63,065 nucleotides of DNA from positions 1 to 63,065 of the forward strand of contig MPUH01000350.1 of NCBI GenBank assembly GCA_001970955.1, given 5' to 3'. Positions 10,762 through 22,161 of this stretch are shown here, in pieces. A model generated the notes under the pieces. It was not told the DNA's origin and made no database searches. It worked only from the letters and a program-made list of their open reading frames with translations. Every line of letters begins with the position of its first letter. The first letter of the stretch is position 1. Position numbers and translations under genes: made by a program. This DNA comes from Stentor coeruleus (Eukaryota; Ciliophora; Heterotrichea; Heterotrichida; Stentoridae).

Positions 10762-11375
10762 AATTAGTTTAAGAATAATCCAACTTTAAAAATTTAAAAG
10801 TGTTCGAAATATTAAATTTAAATCATTCAAATGCTAAAATTTTATTTCAAGTATTAATCTCAAAAAAGGTGTTATCTTTCAACTATTTAAATTGATTAAT
10901 CATACTTGTAAATTTAAAGTTTGGAAATTATTTATCATTACATTATTAACATATCTTAAGTTTTAATTACAGTATTCACTCCATTAAATATTAGCATTTT
11001 AATCAACATCTTCAATATTTTAATTTCAGCATTTTTATCATTCTCTTCAATATTTATATTAGAACCAAACTTTTATATTTATAATAACCCTTATAAAGTT
11101 TTATTAGTTAAGACATATAAATTACATAAACCAAACAACTATTTCGAATTTATGTGATTTTAAGATTTCAAAGTGTATATATGACTTAGTATTATTATTT
11201 ATTTTTCTTGATAACAAGCATATAACTTAATTAATTCATTAAACATATTATTTTATAGGATTTCTTATATATATATTACTTATAATTATAGTTATATATT
11301 TACTTTACTATAAATATAGTTAGCTATATTTTTTTATAAAGATAAGCCCTTACTAATCTAATTAATCAATAATCA
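10762..11375. other. Intergenic region, nothing identified
   Basis: Very AT-rich space between the convergent protease and coiled-coil genes; no ORF or RNA gene seen. Confidence 0.6.
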
Positions 11376-12233
11376 CTAGTCAAAATTAACTCTTGTTGTT
11401 TTATGCTTTCTTGGAGGGAATTCAACTCTATCAGGAGATATTATCGGGATTCTGTTTTTAGCTTTTTTCCCTTTTTTTCCTTTTGTAGTAGGTTTAGGAG
11501 ATTCATTTTCATATGTAAATCCTGGAGGCTCATGAGAATTTAGTAGGCTTCCCATCTCTTTTATGAAATTTCCCACATTTTGTTCTGTGCTTTTAAGCTT
11601 TTCTTTAAGCTTTTTGTTTTCTTCTAGCAGATCATTGAAAGTGTTGCTTTTACCTGCATCTTGTAATGCTGTTTTTAAGGACATGTTTTCTTTTTTTAAT
11701 AATTCAAGTCTGCCTCTTAAAGAATTCGGGTTTTTAGATAAAGCTAAAAGCTGAATTGAGTCGAATCCTAATCTTAGTTTAGATTTCTTTTTGTTTTTTA
11801 TATATCTCACTATATTTTCAGTTGATTGCTTCACTAACGCATAAGTTCCTCTAAGTTTATAGTAATCTACGCATTTAGCTCTGTTAATTTGCGAGGTAAA
11901 TTTCAAAAAATACTTTTTCTTACAAACAGCGTCAAATCTCCTGCGAATGTTTATCAGCTTCATAACATCCAACTCAAGTCTAAAAGCAACAGAATGGAAT
12001 CTAGTCGTAAAACTCTGTGTTTCTAATGTAGACATTGCATTCTTAAATTCCGCCTGTTGCTTTTTTAGTTGATCATTTTGTCTTTTGATTATATTTTTGC
12101 ATGATTTGATATAATTTCGTGCTTTATTTTTATCTTCAAGAAGCTTCTGAATATGACTAACAGAAACATTAACACTAACACTAACTTCACTATCGTTTGA
12201 AATATTCCCTGCGGCTGAAGAATTACTTTCCAT
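11376..12233 (-). CDS. Coiled-coil protein of unknown function
   Basis: 285 residues. A Ser/Asn-rich start (1-25) is followed by coiled coil (about 28-75) and a basic helical middle. A second coiled coil lies at 180-235, and the tail is basic (TTKGKKGKKAKN, 250-262) and rich in Lys, Pro and Arg. No enzymatic motif. The basic tail could bind nucleic acid or microtubules; this is only a guess. Confidence 0.75.
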   Translation of the reverse strand: MESNSSAAGNISNDSEVSVSVNVSVSHIQKLLEDKNKARNYIKSCKNIIKRQNDQLKKQQAEFKNAMSTLETQSFTTRFHSVAFRLELDVMKLINIRRRFDAVCKKKYFLKFTSQINRAKCVDYYKLRGTYALVKQSTENIVRYIKNKKKSKLRLGFDSIQLLALSKNPNSLRGRLELLKKENMSLKTALQDAGKSNTFNDLLEENKKLKEKLKSTEQNVGNFIKEMGSLLNSHEPPGFTYENESPKPTTKGKKGKKAKNRIPIISPDRVEFPPRKHKTTRVNFD

Positions 12234-12945
12234 TTTAATATTTTATATTAAAAAGGTATATAAAATTTGAGCTCAAGTGAAGCGGGTTGGAAAATTTTAA
12301 TCTTTTTTTGATATCTAAATAGGAAATCCACTTGTTCATAATATTTTATTTATGAGCAAATATGATAAAGGAAAATTTAGGTACTTTTGTATTTTCAAAG
12401 TTCTTTATTTTTAAGTTTAAGATAATTGAATTTTGAGATGACCAAGATTTTAAAAATATAGGAAATTCTGAAGTATTAAATTTTCTCTTAAGGAAACATG
12501 CATTAAATGAAAAAATATTGACTGTTATGCTAACATAAAAATGTGCTAAATTCAATTAAAATAGTTAGATTATTTATCCTGATATGCAACCTTAAAATAA
12601 TATTTAAAATAGTCAAAAGTATTTAATTTCTAAACATATTCTAAAACATCATAAGTATTCTGTTCAGAAATCACTTAACTTTTCTTATGAATTCCCTCAA
12701 AATTTTTCATAAATCCAATATACTTAATCCTACTAATAAATCTATAGCCATCCTCTCAAAAATAAAAAACATCCTCTCAATAAATCCATCACATCCTTTA
12801 ATCGAAAAAAAAACATCAAATTTTATATGAAAAAATATCATCAAAAAAAAAAAATCCTCCTTCATAATCCAAACCGACCTTCTTCAAGCATATTTTCAAT
12901 CCTAAATCTAAACTTAATAACCATTGGCATACCTATAAAATTACA
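12234..12945. other. Intergenic region between two minus-strand genes
   Basis: No supported gene. The left part is mixed; the right part (about 12660-12945) is strongly A/C-rich on the plus strand, as next to most gene ends here. Confidence 0.6.
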
Positions 12946-13863
12946 TTAAAGTAAATAGTCCGGCACACTTCTCACTATATTAATACTAGGTGGAGCAGGG
13001 GCATGATCAAACTGTAAAAACGTGTACTTAAGATTCTCATCAATCAACATAATAGCAGCTTGATTACCACATCTATAACAATAATTAGGTGCCGAAAACA
13101 GTGTTATTACATTATGATTATGGCACCAATTATAACCTTCAGTGACAAGCTGATGTGCTCTTGCAATAAGTGTAAGGTTGTTTATATGATTAAACTGCAC
13201 TGAAATATCCATTCCAAAAGTAAAGCCAGTCCCGCGTGGGGAAATTGCCCACCCTTGACGGTCATCTGGATCTGACCAAACAAGATCTGTCATACACCCA
13301 GTAATCGGTATGTCTTGAAATCTATTCAAATTATCGATCTCATCAATTTTGGTGATGTCTGGAGATAAGCCACCATGAGCACAAAACATCTGGTTTTCTA
13401 TCAAAGCAGCAAGAGGCAAATAGTTAAACATGTCTGTCAAAGTGTGCCAAAGTTCCAGGCTCTTGTATTTCCTGAGGATTTCGTCATATAAGCCATATGT
13501 TAGAGAAATATTGACGCATTCATGATTGCCTCTTGTAAGGAAAATTCTTGAAGGGTACCTAACCTTTAAACATAGTAAAAATGTTATTGTCTCTACCGAG
13601 TCGTATCCTCGGTCAACATAATCTCCTAAGAACAAGTAATTAGTTTCTGGTGGGTAACCTCCAAGCTTAAACAATTCCAACAGATCGTGGAACTGTCCAT
13701 GAATATCTCCACATAGAATTATAGGACTGTGTACATGAATTACGTTTTTTTCCTTGGAGAGAACCTCTTTGGCAGATTCGCAGACTTTTTTCACGTCTTC
13801 TTCCGAGACTCTTTTCGAGCTTTTAAGGTCTTCGATGATTTTTTGAAAAAAGTCAAAGCTCAT
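12946..13863 (-). CDS. Protein phosphatase 2A catalytic subunit (PPP family)
   Basis: 305 residues, the usual PP2A-C length. All PPP motifs are present: GDIHGQ (metal-binding Asp/His), GDYVDRG, GNHE, HGGLSP, RAHQ and [11 protein letters not shown]. The long conserved block around [20 protein letters not shown] and the C-terminal VPDYLL favour PP2A over PP4, PP6 or PP1. The tail normally is TPDYFL, whose Leu is methylated and whose Tyr is phosphorylated; here DYLL keeps both residues with Phe changed to Leu. After GNHE the sequence reads CVNIS rather than SRQIT. A Ser/Thr phosphatase acting with A and B subunits. Confidence 0.95.
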   Translation of the reverse strand: MSFDFFQKIIEDLKSSKRVSEEDVKKVCESAKEVLSKEKNVIHVHSPIILCGDIHGQFHDLLELFKLGGYPPETNYLFLGDYVDRGYDSVETITFLLCLKVRYPSRIFLTRGNHECVNISLTYGLYDEILRKYKSLELWHTLTDMFNYLPLAALIENQMFCAHGGLSPDITKIDEIDNLNRFQDIPITGCMTDLVWSDPDDRQGWAISPRGTGFTFGMDISVQFNHINNLTLIARAHQLVTEGYNWCHNHNVITLFSAPNYCYRCGNQAAIMLIDENLKYTFLQFDHAPAPPSINIVRSVPDYLL

Positions 13864-15189
13864 ATCCTATTTATTTAATATTTAGTATGTTTTACTCTGA
13901 ATTGATTAGAGTTGACTTGATTCGGTTTTAGATGATGGTAGAGGGTGTTAGGGTGTTGCTGGTTTAGATTAAGATTATAGGTTTGAAATTGAAAGGATTT
14001 TTTAGTTGCAAATTATATGGAGAGAATTTTTATGTTGGATTATGATAATAGGGTGGTTAGATAAAAGGAAGTTTGATGAGTATAGAGAGGATGTGGTAAG
14101 GGCTATGTGAAGAAGATTGATGGAAGATGATTATTATTGATGGAAGAAAAAATAATATTTTAAGGTTTGTGCTTTTGATAATATACGGATTTGTCAGGCC
14201 AAAAATTTGTATTTTAGGTTTGGTGGCTAGGATGGATTTTGATGATTTTAAAAAAAATTGATATGGATGGAGGATATTTTTTTAGATGATTGTAGAAGCT
14301 TTTTGGTGTTAGATGATTGCGAATTGATATAAGTATAATATGAACTGATAGGCGATATTTAAGGAATTTTTGTGATGTTAATGATTAAATAAATTATTTA
14401 TTCGAGAGTTTTTGTTTTAAAATATAATTATCAAATATTATGATATTTATATATTTTGAAACTAGTTGATATTATGATTGAAATTTAGTAATAACCTATA
14501 ATTTATAAAAATGAATACCATAGTAATAATTACATAGTTGCTTATTAAAATATTATTTTAACACACAATATCACCCTAATTAGAACAGCATCGATAAGAA
14601 GATGTAAACGTGAAAGGAAAAATAAAAAATCTGAATTAACTGCGATAGCATTACTATCAAAAGCATTACATGAATACTAGAATTAGAAATAAAAGCTAGT
14701 ACACTTATGTTAATCATTAATAATAAACATTATATTCTATTATCAAAACTAACATAATCTATTGTTTTCTAAATAAATAATCACTACTATAGTCAACACC
14801 ATATCCTATTATCAACACTAACAAATTCTATCGTTTTCTAAAATAATAGCATGGAATATGCGGGCTTGATATAAATATCTTCCTTTTAAGGTGCTAAGCA
14901 CTAAAGAAAAAGCCATCAATCGCCGTTTTTGATAAAAGATAGTTTATTAGCAGATAAACTGTTTTCTTTATGGTTAAAATTAAAACTTTAATGAGAAAAT
15001 AGCAGAAGACTGTATTAAAAATATAATAAAACTTTTTTGCAATGGACTCAAGATTTCGCTATGGCATTATACATTATATTTCAATTCTAATGCTCCATTA
15101 AAAAGATTATAATAGTTCTCAATGAACATAATAAATATCCAACTCCATCTCATCATAATCTATAATTAATCAAAGATACATCTTAAAAC
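13864..15189. other. Intergenic region with strong strand-composition switch
   Basis: No gene found. The left 400 bp is G/T-rich on the plus strand (14041-14100: 21 G, 0 C) and the right end A/C-rich (15121-15180: 12 C, 2 G), although both flanking genes point the same way. Confidence 0.7.
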
Positions 15190-15879
15190 CTAAGTATCCA
15201 CAACATCTTTTGAATCCTTAGTATCTTTAAAATCTCTAAAATCTTTAGTATCTAAAAATTCCAATACAAAATCCAATCTTTTTTCAACAACACCTAAATG
15301 TTCTTTCAAAGAATGAACATCCTTTGCAAGCGACGTCGGGGTAACTTTATCGCCATGTTTCTCTTCAAGTCTTTTCTGAAGCTCCTGAACCATATTTTCA
15401 AATTTCATTTGATTCTGTGTCTGTAAAGCCATAAGGTCTTTATATTTTTTTTCAAGTTTTCTATATTTTTCTTTTTCAACTTTAATTTGTTGTTCTACAA
15501 CAACAATTCTTTCCACATCTTGTGCTGTTGTTCTAGGGCTTGAATAAGGAGAATTACTTCTTTTTGTATAATCAACACTTCTTTTACTAATATCACCTGG
15601 TCTTCTATGATCTCCATGACTATATATGTTATACTATTTAGAAATATCTCCTCTAGAACTTAAAGATCGAAATGATGAGTCTATTTGGTTAGTTCCTGGA
15701 ACTGATAAATAATTGATAACAGATTGTGAACCATGAGGCTGAGGACAAGATTCAGGCTGAGGGATGTCAAGATCTGAGTTTGATGCTGTACTTTTTTTAT
15801 GACTTGGGTTATAATGCTGGATTAGTGATGAGAGTGCATGAAAATCTTGTGCATGAGGGTGCAGTTTTTTTGAACTCAT
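15190..15879 (-). CDS. Small coiled-coil protein, two exons
   Basis: Two ORFs are joined by a 15-nt intron (15620-15634), giving coding segments 15635-15879 and 15190-15619 and a product of 224 residues. The N-terminal half is Ser/His/Pro-rich and disordered. Residues from about 105 form a coiled coil (VEQQIKVEKEKYRKLEKK), and the end has repeated Lys-Asp-Thr/Ser units (KDTKDSKD). The start was placed at the ATG at 15877-15879 because an upstream in-frame ATG (15918) would overlap the divergent kinesin gene. The start codons of the two genes are only 21 bp apart, so they may share a promoter; a joint ciliary or cytoskeletal role is inference. Confidence 0.75.
15620..15634 (-). other. 15-nt spliceosomal intron
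   Basis: Reads GTATAACATATATAG on the coding strand; removing it joins two ORFs in frame. It has T9 and A10 like every other intron in this window. Confidence 0.9.
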
Positions 15880-15900
15880 TGAATTAAATATTAATCTAAT
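15880..15900. promoter_or_regulatory. 21-bp divergent inter-start-codon space
   Basis: All sequence between the two start codons of the divergent coiled-coil and kinesin genes. Any 5' UTRs or promoter elements must be minimal or overlap the partner's coding region. Confidence 0.6.
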
Positions 15901-18003
15901 ATGTCCAAAAGCACCCACATCAAGATTTTTCTTCGTGTGAGGCCTTCAAAAAAGCCATCCCGCGGACTGAAGCTGAACGATGAAAATAACTCTGTCGAAG
16001 TCCACCTAATAAAAAAAGAACAAAAAGACTATGTCAACAACCAAAAAGAAGATTTCAACTTCAATTTCGATGGGCTTTTAAACATGACAGCCAAACAAGA
16101 ACAGGTTTTTGATCTAGTAGCCAAAGAAGTAGTCGATTCAGTTCTTGAAGGTTATAATGGGACTATATTTGCATATGGACAAACAGGTTCAGGTAAGACA
16201 TTTACAATAACTGGAGGTGCTGAAAAATATACAGATCGAGGTATAATCCCAAGGTCAGTATCTTATGTGTTTTCAGAAATGCGCAAAAGGACAGATTCAA
16301 GTTATAAATTGAGCATCAGTTATTTAGAAATCTATAATGATGATGGTTATGATTTATTAGATGAAAATCAATGCACAAGAAATCTTCATGATTTACCTAA
16401 AGTTGTACATAGAGAAGATACTAATGGAAATATTGTACTTAGTAACTTATCAGTACATAGAGCTGATAGTGAAGAAGATGCATTAAATCTTTTGTTTATA
16501 GGTGACACTAATAGAGTTGTTGCTGAAACTCCAAAACATGATGCTAGTACACGTTCTCATTGTATATTTATATTACAAATTGAAACTCAAAAACTTGGCA
16601 GCGACATTAAAACTGTATCAAAATTACATTTGGTCGACTTGGCAGGGTCTGAACGTGTTGGTAAAACTAATGTTGAAGGGGTTTTACTTAGAGAAGCAAG
16701 GTATATAAATCAAAGTTTACATTATTTAGAACATGTTATTGTAACTTTAGAACAAAAATCCCGTGGAGAAAATGTTTTTGTCCCTTATAGAAACTCATTT
16801 ATGACTTTGGTATTAAGAGACTCACTTGGAGGTAATTGTAAGACTTCTATGATTGCTACAGCTTCAGCTGAAGAAGGAGATCTTGATGAAAGTGTGAGTA
16901 CATTTCGTTTTGCCCAAAGAGTTGCAGGGATTAAAAATGAAGTAACAAAAAATGAGCAGGTGGATCCTTCATTAATAATTCAACGACTTAAACAAGAAGT
17001 TGCTCAACTTAAAGCAGAAATTAAACTTTTAAAAGGTTCTGATATAGAAAGAGACCATTTATCCCCTGAAGAAAGTGAAGAATGTCGGAAAATCGCTGAA
17101 GAGTATGTTGAAGCTAGAGACCCTGGAGTAAGGGTTATTCTTAGTGATATGCTGAAAATCCATGAATGTTTTTTTCATATGAAAAAAATGATCATTTCAG
17201 GAAAAGGTAGCCATATGATTGAGAATAAACCTAGTGCTGCTGAGAATAATGAAGAAGTTGAACGATTAAGACTTTTAGTACAACAAAGGGATAATGAAAT
17301 TGCAATTTTACTTAACCATTTGAATAAACAGAAATCTTCAGTTCCTGATAATTATATTCAAGAAGAGTCTACTAAAGCTACTGATTTGGCATCAAAACAT
17401 TCAGTTGACACAGCGACAAGGATTAGAGAAAGAAGTATAGCTGAAGGAAAATTCACTTTAGTCAACACAAGCATACAAATTACTGCTGAAGAACTACAAG
17501 ATCGGAATAAAGCCTTTGAGGTTTTTAGAAGAAGCTATAGAAAAAATGAGGCTATGGATGAAAACAAAGCGATTTTAAAAGAAAAAATAAGCAGAGCTAA
17601 AACTTTGACTGAAATGATTAATCAGGCTAGAGGGAGAATTGAGACTATAAAAAATGAAATTGAAGATTTGAGGAAGGAGAATGCTTTACAGGGACTTGTT
17701 GATAAAAATAATGTGCCTTTAGAACATCCAAAAGAAGAACCTCTTAAGAATGATTTAGAAAAAGCTAAGATGGTTTATAGAAATGGGGTTATTGAGTTGA
17801 AGGATTTGAAGAGTGAGATTGAGAGGATTCAGAAACTTTTGAAGAATATTAGTGAGAAGTTGCAAGTGGATTTTGAAACATGGTTAGAAGTGATGTGGAA
17901 ACAAGCTAAAGTCCCTAGTGCGATAAAGGATCAAAGTGTTAATGAAAATTTACAAGCATTCTATAAAGCAAGAGATGATATTTATAAGAGAATGCCTAAT
18001 TAG
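15901..18003 (+). CDS. KIF6: Kinesin-9 family motor, KIF6 type
   Basis: 700 residues with an N-terminal motor domain (about 5-350): P-loop GQTGSGKT (93-100), switch I region STRSH, switch II LVDLAGSER. Stretches such as FAYGQTGSGKTFTITGGAE, DRGIIPR, LNLLFIGDTNR and PYRNSFMT are hallmarks of KIF6 rather than KIF9. A neck and coiled-coil stalk follow (about 355-660). Kinesin-9 motors act in motile cilia or at the central pair in protists and animals, fitting a heavily ciliated cell. The head-to-head neighbour shares the 21-bp start region. Intronless, ends with TAG. Confidence 0.95.
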   Translation: MSKSTHIKIFLRVRPSKKPSRGLKLNDENNSVEVHLIKKEQKDYVNNQKEDFNFNFDGLLNMTAKQEQVFDLVAKEVVDSVLEGYNGTIFAYGQTGSGKTFTITGGAEKYTDRGIIPRSVSYVFSEMRKRTDSSYKLSISYLEIYNDDGYDLLDENQCTRNLHDLPKVVHREDTNGNIVLSNLSVHRADSEEDALNLLFIGDTNRVVAETPKHDASTRSHCIFILQIETQKLGSDIKTVSKLHLVDLAGSERVGKTNVEGVLLREARYINQSLHYLEHVIVTLEQKSRGENVFVPYRNSFMTLVLRDSLGGNCKTSMIATASAEEGDLDESVSTFRFAQRVAGIKNEVTKNEQVDPSLIIQRLKQEVAQLKAEIKLLKGSDIERDHLSPEESEECRKIAEEYVEARDPGVRVILSDMLKIHECFFHMKKMIISGKGSHMIENKPSAAENNEEVERLRLLVQQRDNEIAILLNHLNKQKSSVPDNYIQEESTKATDLASKHSVDTATRIRERSIAEGKFTLVNTSIQITAEELQDRNKAFEVFRRSYRKNEAMDENKAILKEKISRAKTLTEMINQARGRIETIKNEIEDLRKENALQGLVDKNNVPLEHPKEEPLKNDLEKAKMVYRNGVIELKDLKSEIERIQKLLKNISEKLQVDFETWLEVMWKQAKVPSAIKDQSVNENLQAFYKARDDIYKRMPN

Positions 18004-18347
18004 ATTGAAGGTAAAGTTATAGTAAGAGATGAGCTAAATAGAATTTATGTGGGAAGGTTTGGATTATTTAGTTTTTGTATAATAAAAATGAAGTTAAAAC
18101 ATAATTAATTGTAGAAAATTATAGTCAATTTTTTAAGTTGGTTATGATGATTTTATAGATATTACCTTAGGCTTTAGATGTGATGGTAAACTATTTTAGA
18201 AAATTTAGAAGATAAATTATTTATTGGTGCATATGCTATTAATACAATATTTCCGAATAAATTGTTGTGGTATCCTTAATTATTTCAACTTTTAAAAATG
18301 ATAAATCTGTTCTAATTAGAAATTAATGGATAAACAGCTTCGAAAAT
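18004..18347. other. Short intergenic space, nothing identified
   Basis: 344 bp between tandem genes; the left part is G/T-rich. No ORF. Confidence 0.6.
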
Positions 18348-20753
18348 ATGTATAATAATTATAAAATGTGGAATTATGATCCTTACTACACAGACTTTTT
18401 AAAGAACTACTTCCCGAACTATAGTTTTAAGAAACCCAAAAAAGTCCATGAACAAAAAAAAATGATCTTGCCTGAAAAATCTAAAATAGACTTCTCTATA
18501 CTTGTTGATTCAAGTGGTCCACGGGCTAATATTTTTTCTCGAGTCCAGCATCCAAAACCAAAACAAAGCTTTAATTTAGCCCAAGAAGAACCATTTCCAA
18601 TCCCAGCACCAATTATCGAGCCAAGTTCTCCAGTTCTTTTACCTCAACAAAATGAAAGACAACCCATATCAAATGAAACCATCCAGATCAGAATTGAAGA
18701 AAACAAAAATTTACAAGATTTTACTGTTGCAAACAATGATAATCAAGTTTCTCAAGTAAATGTTATAGAAAAACATCAAGAAATTGTTATAAATAATGCT
18801 GAAATGTTTGAAAATACTATTGAAGAGTTTAATGAAGAACTATTAGATGAGAATTATGGAGTTAATGAAGAAAGATATCAAGATAATATACCAGAAATCA
18901 CACAACAGAAACCATGGGATAGCGAGTTTGAATGGGAGAGTATGATAAATGATATGAATAAAAATATATTTGGTAATACAAGCTTTATGAATAGACAAAA
19001 AGAAGTGATTAATGCGGTTATTTGTAAAAAGGATGTTTTTGCATGCTTACCTACTGGTGGCGGGAAAAGCTTGACTTATCAATTGCCGACATGTTTTATG
19101 AATGGCGCCACAGTTGTCATCACCCCGCTAATATCTTTGATACAAGATCAGATACAGAAACTTAAAGATTGTGGTCAGGAAGCAAGGTTTATAAACACCG
19201 ATATATACAACGAAATCAAAATGTTATGCCACGAGATCGTGACCAACGAAAAAGTGAAATTCGTATTTTTAACCCCTGAGCGCCTGATAATGAACTCTTT
19301 GATCCGAAACCTCATCATGGAACTTGAAATCAAGAAAAGATTGAATTTTTTCGTAATAGACGAGGCTCACTGTATCAGCACATACGGTCGTGATTTCCGA
19401 ACTGAATACAAAAAACTTAATTGTCTCAAAGAAAAATACCCAACAATCCCTATCCTATGTTTAACAGCTTCAGTAACACGAAGAGAAATCCAAGAAATTG
19501 TGGACAGTCTAAAAATAAACCCAGAATATTTCATAGAAGGTCCGTATAGGGCAAACCTTTTCTATGAAATCATCCCCAAACAAAAAAACCCTCAATCCCA
19601 ACTTGCTGAGCTCATAAAATCCCGCTACAACAACGAAACTGGGATTATTTACTTCAACAACAAAAAGAAATGTGAGATTCTTACTAAGATTCTTCAAGAC
19701 ATTTATTCTATAGAATGCATTTATTTCCATTCAGATCTTACTTTAGAGCAGAAAAACCAGAAACTTAAAGATTGGCAGGATGGTAAGAAAAAAATCATTG
19801 TAGCGACTTCAGCTTTTGGAATGGGGATTGATAATAACTCAGTCAGATTTGTTATTCATTATGCAATACCAAAGTCTTTAGGAGAATTTTATCAGGAATC
19901 AGGCCGTGCTGGGCGAGATAATCAAAAATCAGACTGTATTATTTTATATAAAATCAGCGACAAAAGGCTTTTGTATTATTTTTTAAGCAGTATTTCATCA
20001 ATTCAAGGAAAAGAACATTCTATGATGGAAATATATAAAATATTAGAATTCTGTGAAGATAAAGTAAACTGTAGAAAAAAACTGATTTCGAATTACTTTG
20101 AATCAGATGAAGAATTTAAATGCAACAGCATGTGCGACAATTGCAAATATCGTCAAAAAAACCCTAATGCATCTTTTTATGAAGTAGATCATACGAACAA
20201 TGCTAAAAAAATCACAGAATTAATGATTGAGAGAAACTTTCAAATATGGACTTATAGACAGTTGATAAACTTTTTCCTAGGAATCATGCCTAGGAATAAT
20301 GATTTAAGTAATTCTCCAGAGTTTGGGAGTTTTAAAAGCAAAGGATTAAAAGTTCATGATATTGAAAGAATATTACTTAGGATGCTTAAAGAAAAAATCC
20401 TAAAAGAGTTTGTCCAAAGACTTGGACAACATGATAATATTTATATTGAATTAGGTGAAAATCCTAATGAATGGGAAAAAAGTATTAGGATTTCTTTAGA
20501 ATATCAGGCACCTATTGAAAATGATGTTAATAAAAATAATGAACTTGAAATACAAAATGTGAGAAATGAAGAAATTGTTATTTCAGATAATGAGTCAAGT
20601 GATGAAATTGTTGAAATTAGACAGGGAGTTATGATTGGTATAGAAAATAGGAAGAATACTGAGGTGATAAATGTGATATCTTCTGATGACGATGATGAGG
20701 TTTATATTTTACCACGAAAAAGATCAAGGCCGGATATTATTATTATAGATTAG
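18348..20753 (+). CDS. RecQ-family DNA helicase
   Basis: 801 residues. The first 200 are disordered (Gln/Glu/Asn/Pro). The helicase core starts near 210 with FMNRQKEVINAV, then motif I PTGGGKS (235-241), motif II DEAH (338-341), a RecQ-type aromatic-rich loop, TASVT (motif III), GIDNNSVRFVIHYAIP (V) and QESGRAGRD (VI). A RecQ zinc-binding region (C-R-K-K-L, C-N-S-M-C-D-N-C) and a winged-helix (RQC) domain of about 100 residues follow. Acidic Ser-Asp-Asp-Asp clusters and a basic KRSR near the C-terminus look like phosphorylation or SUMO-interaction and nuclear-localisation motifs. A 3'-5' helicase in recombination and fork repair; length and RQC domain favour a BLM/Sgs1-like member, but no HRDC domain is visible. 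Confidence 0.94.
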   Translation: MYNNYKMWNYDPYYTDFLKNYFPNYSFKKPKKVHEQKKMILPEKSKIDFSILVDSSGPRANIFSRVQHPKPKQSFNLAQEEPFPIPAPIIEPSSPVLLPQQNERQPISNETIQIRIEENKNLQDFTVANNDNQVSQVNVIEKHQEIVINNAEMFENTIEEFNEELLDENYGVNEERYQDNIPEITQQKPWDSEFEWESMINDMNKNIFGNTSFMNRQKEVINAVICKKDVFACLPTGGGKSLTYQLPTCFMNGATVVITPLISLIQDQIQKLKDCGQEARFINTDIYNEIKMLCHEIVTNEKVKFVFLTPERLIMNSLIRNLIMELEIKKRLNFFVIDEAHCISTYGRDFRTEYKKLNCLKEKYPTIPILCLTASVTRREIQEIVDSLKINPEYFIEGPYRANLFYEIIPKQKNPQSQLAELIKSRYNNETGIIYFNNKKKCEILTKILQDIYSIECIYFHSDLTLEQKNQKLKDWQDGKKKIIVATSAFGMGIDNNSVRFVIHYAIPKSLGEFYQESGRAGRDNQKSDCIILYKISDKRLLYYFLSSISSIQGKEHSMMEIYKILEFCEDKVNCRKKLISNYFESDEEFKCNSMCDNCKYRQKNPNASFYEVDHTNNAKKITELMIERNFQIWTYRQLINFFLGIMPRNNDLSNSPEFGSFKSKGLKVHDIERILLRMLKEKILKEFVQRLGQHDNIYIELGENPNEWEKSIRISLEYQAPIENDVNKNNELEIQNVRNEEIVISDNESSDEIVEIRQGVMIGIENRKNTEVINVISSDDDDEVYILPRKRSRPDIIIID

Positions 20754-20924
20754 GATAAGCTTATAATTTGAATAAAAGAAAAAGTTGTTATTAGAAATAA
20801 AATAGGTGAGGATTATAAATCATGTGTGTATTTACCAGATAATAATACTTAGCTCAACAATCTATGGTTTTTTTTAATAATTATCTATTTTCTCAATGTA
20901 TAACTTAATATTCATTACCTAACC

Positions 20925-21611
20925 CTAAACTCTTGATTCAGTAAATACTGTTTTTCCTCCTCCAAGCCTAAAGGCCATACTTCTAATCTTACTAGGACAC
21001 AAGATTTTACTAACAAACTTATCTTGAATTATCAAAATAAATTCATCCAACTTAATCCCTACTGAAAAATCTTTAATAAGCAGTTTCTTATAATATTTCT
21101 TAAGCTCAGGCTTATATTTGTTAAGTTTATAATAATATTTTTTTAACTTCTCATTAGAATAATTATCAGAAACACAAGTTTTAGCTGATTTCAGTGCATG
21201 CACTAAAGCTACTTCTATAACATCATGAATCATATTTTTTATTTCTTTAGTGTCAAGTATTATTTTTAGGCTGTAGTTTAAAAATAAAATCTTAGCTTTT
21301 TCTTCAAGACTCCCTTTCCCATATAAAATTCCCAATAAAATTAAAGATCGTTTATCGTATAATTCACCTACTAAAAACCTTTCGAAAAGCTGTTTTGCTT
21401 TAGAAGGTCGGCTTATGCTTTCAGTTATGTCAATTTTGAGCTCTTTTATAACAGCGATAAACTGTTTTTCTGTTAATTTTAATTTCTTGGAATGATTGTT
21501 AATACTTTTAGCGAAATCTTTACTTTGAACTGATGCAAAACTTAAAGATTGTTCGAAATCAAGAATTAAATGCTCTTCTTGCTTGTATCTAAATCCATAT
21601 GTACAGCCCAT
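20925..21611 (-). CDS. Unknown protein with MGC N-terminus (lipid-anchor candidate)
   Basis: 228 residues, starting MGCTYGFRYKQ. Gly2 followed by Cys3 is the pattern for N-myristoylation plus palmitoylation, so membrane association is likely. The rest is helical and Lys/Leu-rich. The spacing of its helices loosely recalls divergent EF-hand proteins, but no intact calcium loop (DxDxDG) is present. Start context TATATAAATG. I do not recognise the family. Confidence 0.75.
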   Translation of the reverse strand: MGCTYGFRYKQEEHLILDFEQSLSFASVQSKDFAKSINNHSKKLKLTEKQFIAVIKELKIDITESISRPSKAKQLFERFLVGELYDKRSLILLGILYGKGSLEEKAKILFLNYSLKIILDTKEIKNMIHDVIEVALVHALKSAKTCVSDNYSNEKLKKYYYKLNKYKPELKKYYKKLLIKDFSVGIKLDEFILIIQDKFVSKILCPSKIRSMAFRLGGGKTVFTESRV

Positions 21612-21741
21612 TTATATAATCATTATGTTAATGAAATTAAATGAGTTGCCTTGATTAGCTATAAAAAAGAGTATTTTATTTGATAAAAAATTCAAAGTAA
21701 ATTTTGACTTTGGGCAAAGTATGATATCATCTTATAAAAAT

Positions 21742-22161
21742 ATGAGAAGAAAAAAGAGATATGGAGTGTATAGCAATCATACTATAAAAAGATGTTTTTG
21801 CTTCAGAGGATACTGTGATAAATGTAAAGGTACATGTAAAACATTAATCCCAGGAGATATAGACCCTGCTTATAATTGGCATTTCGGGAAAGATATGTCG
21901 GTTAGAACAAGCTTTAATAAAATTCATCATAATGGCTTTGGGTCATTATATCCAGGAAGAAAATTTGTTATGTACGAAAAAAATCATGGTTTTAAATACA
22001 GATATTTAAAATATGAAGCATACTTAAGGCTTCAAGAGAGAAAAAAAACAAAAAGAGAAAACTTAAAATCAGAAATGATGGAAATAATGATACAAGAAAG
22101 GATTGAATATGACGTAAAAAGAAAGGAAAACTTTTTTGAAGCACACTTGTCAAGCAACTAG
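21742..22161 (+). CDS. Small Cys-motif protein, tandem paralogue A
   Basis: 139 residues, unknown family. Near the N-terminus it has a CFCFRGYCDKCKGTC cluster (five Cys in 15 residues), then GFGSLYPGRKFVMYEKNHGF and a basic C-terminal helix rich in RLQERKK. The start at 21742 is chosen over 21721 because paralogue B (22559) is homologous from this Met and has stop codons just upstream. The Cys spacing could hold a metal. Together with B it is a recent tandem duplication. Confidence 0.8.
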   Translation: MRRKKRYGVYSNHTIKRCFCFRGYCDKCKGTCKTLIPGDIDPAYNWHFGKDMSVRTSFNKIHHNGFGSLYPGRKFVMYEKNHGFKYRYLKYEAYLRLQERKKTKRENLKSEMMEIMIQERIEYDVKRKENFFEAHLSSN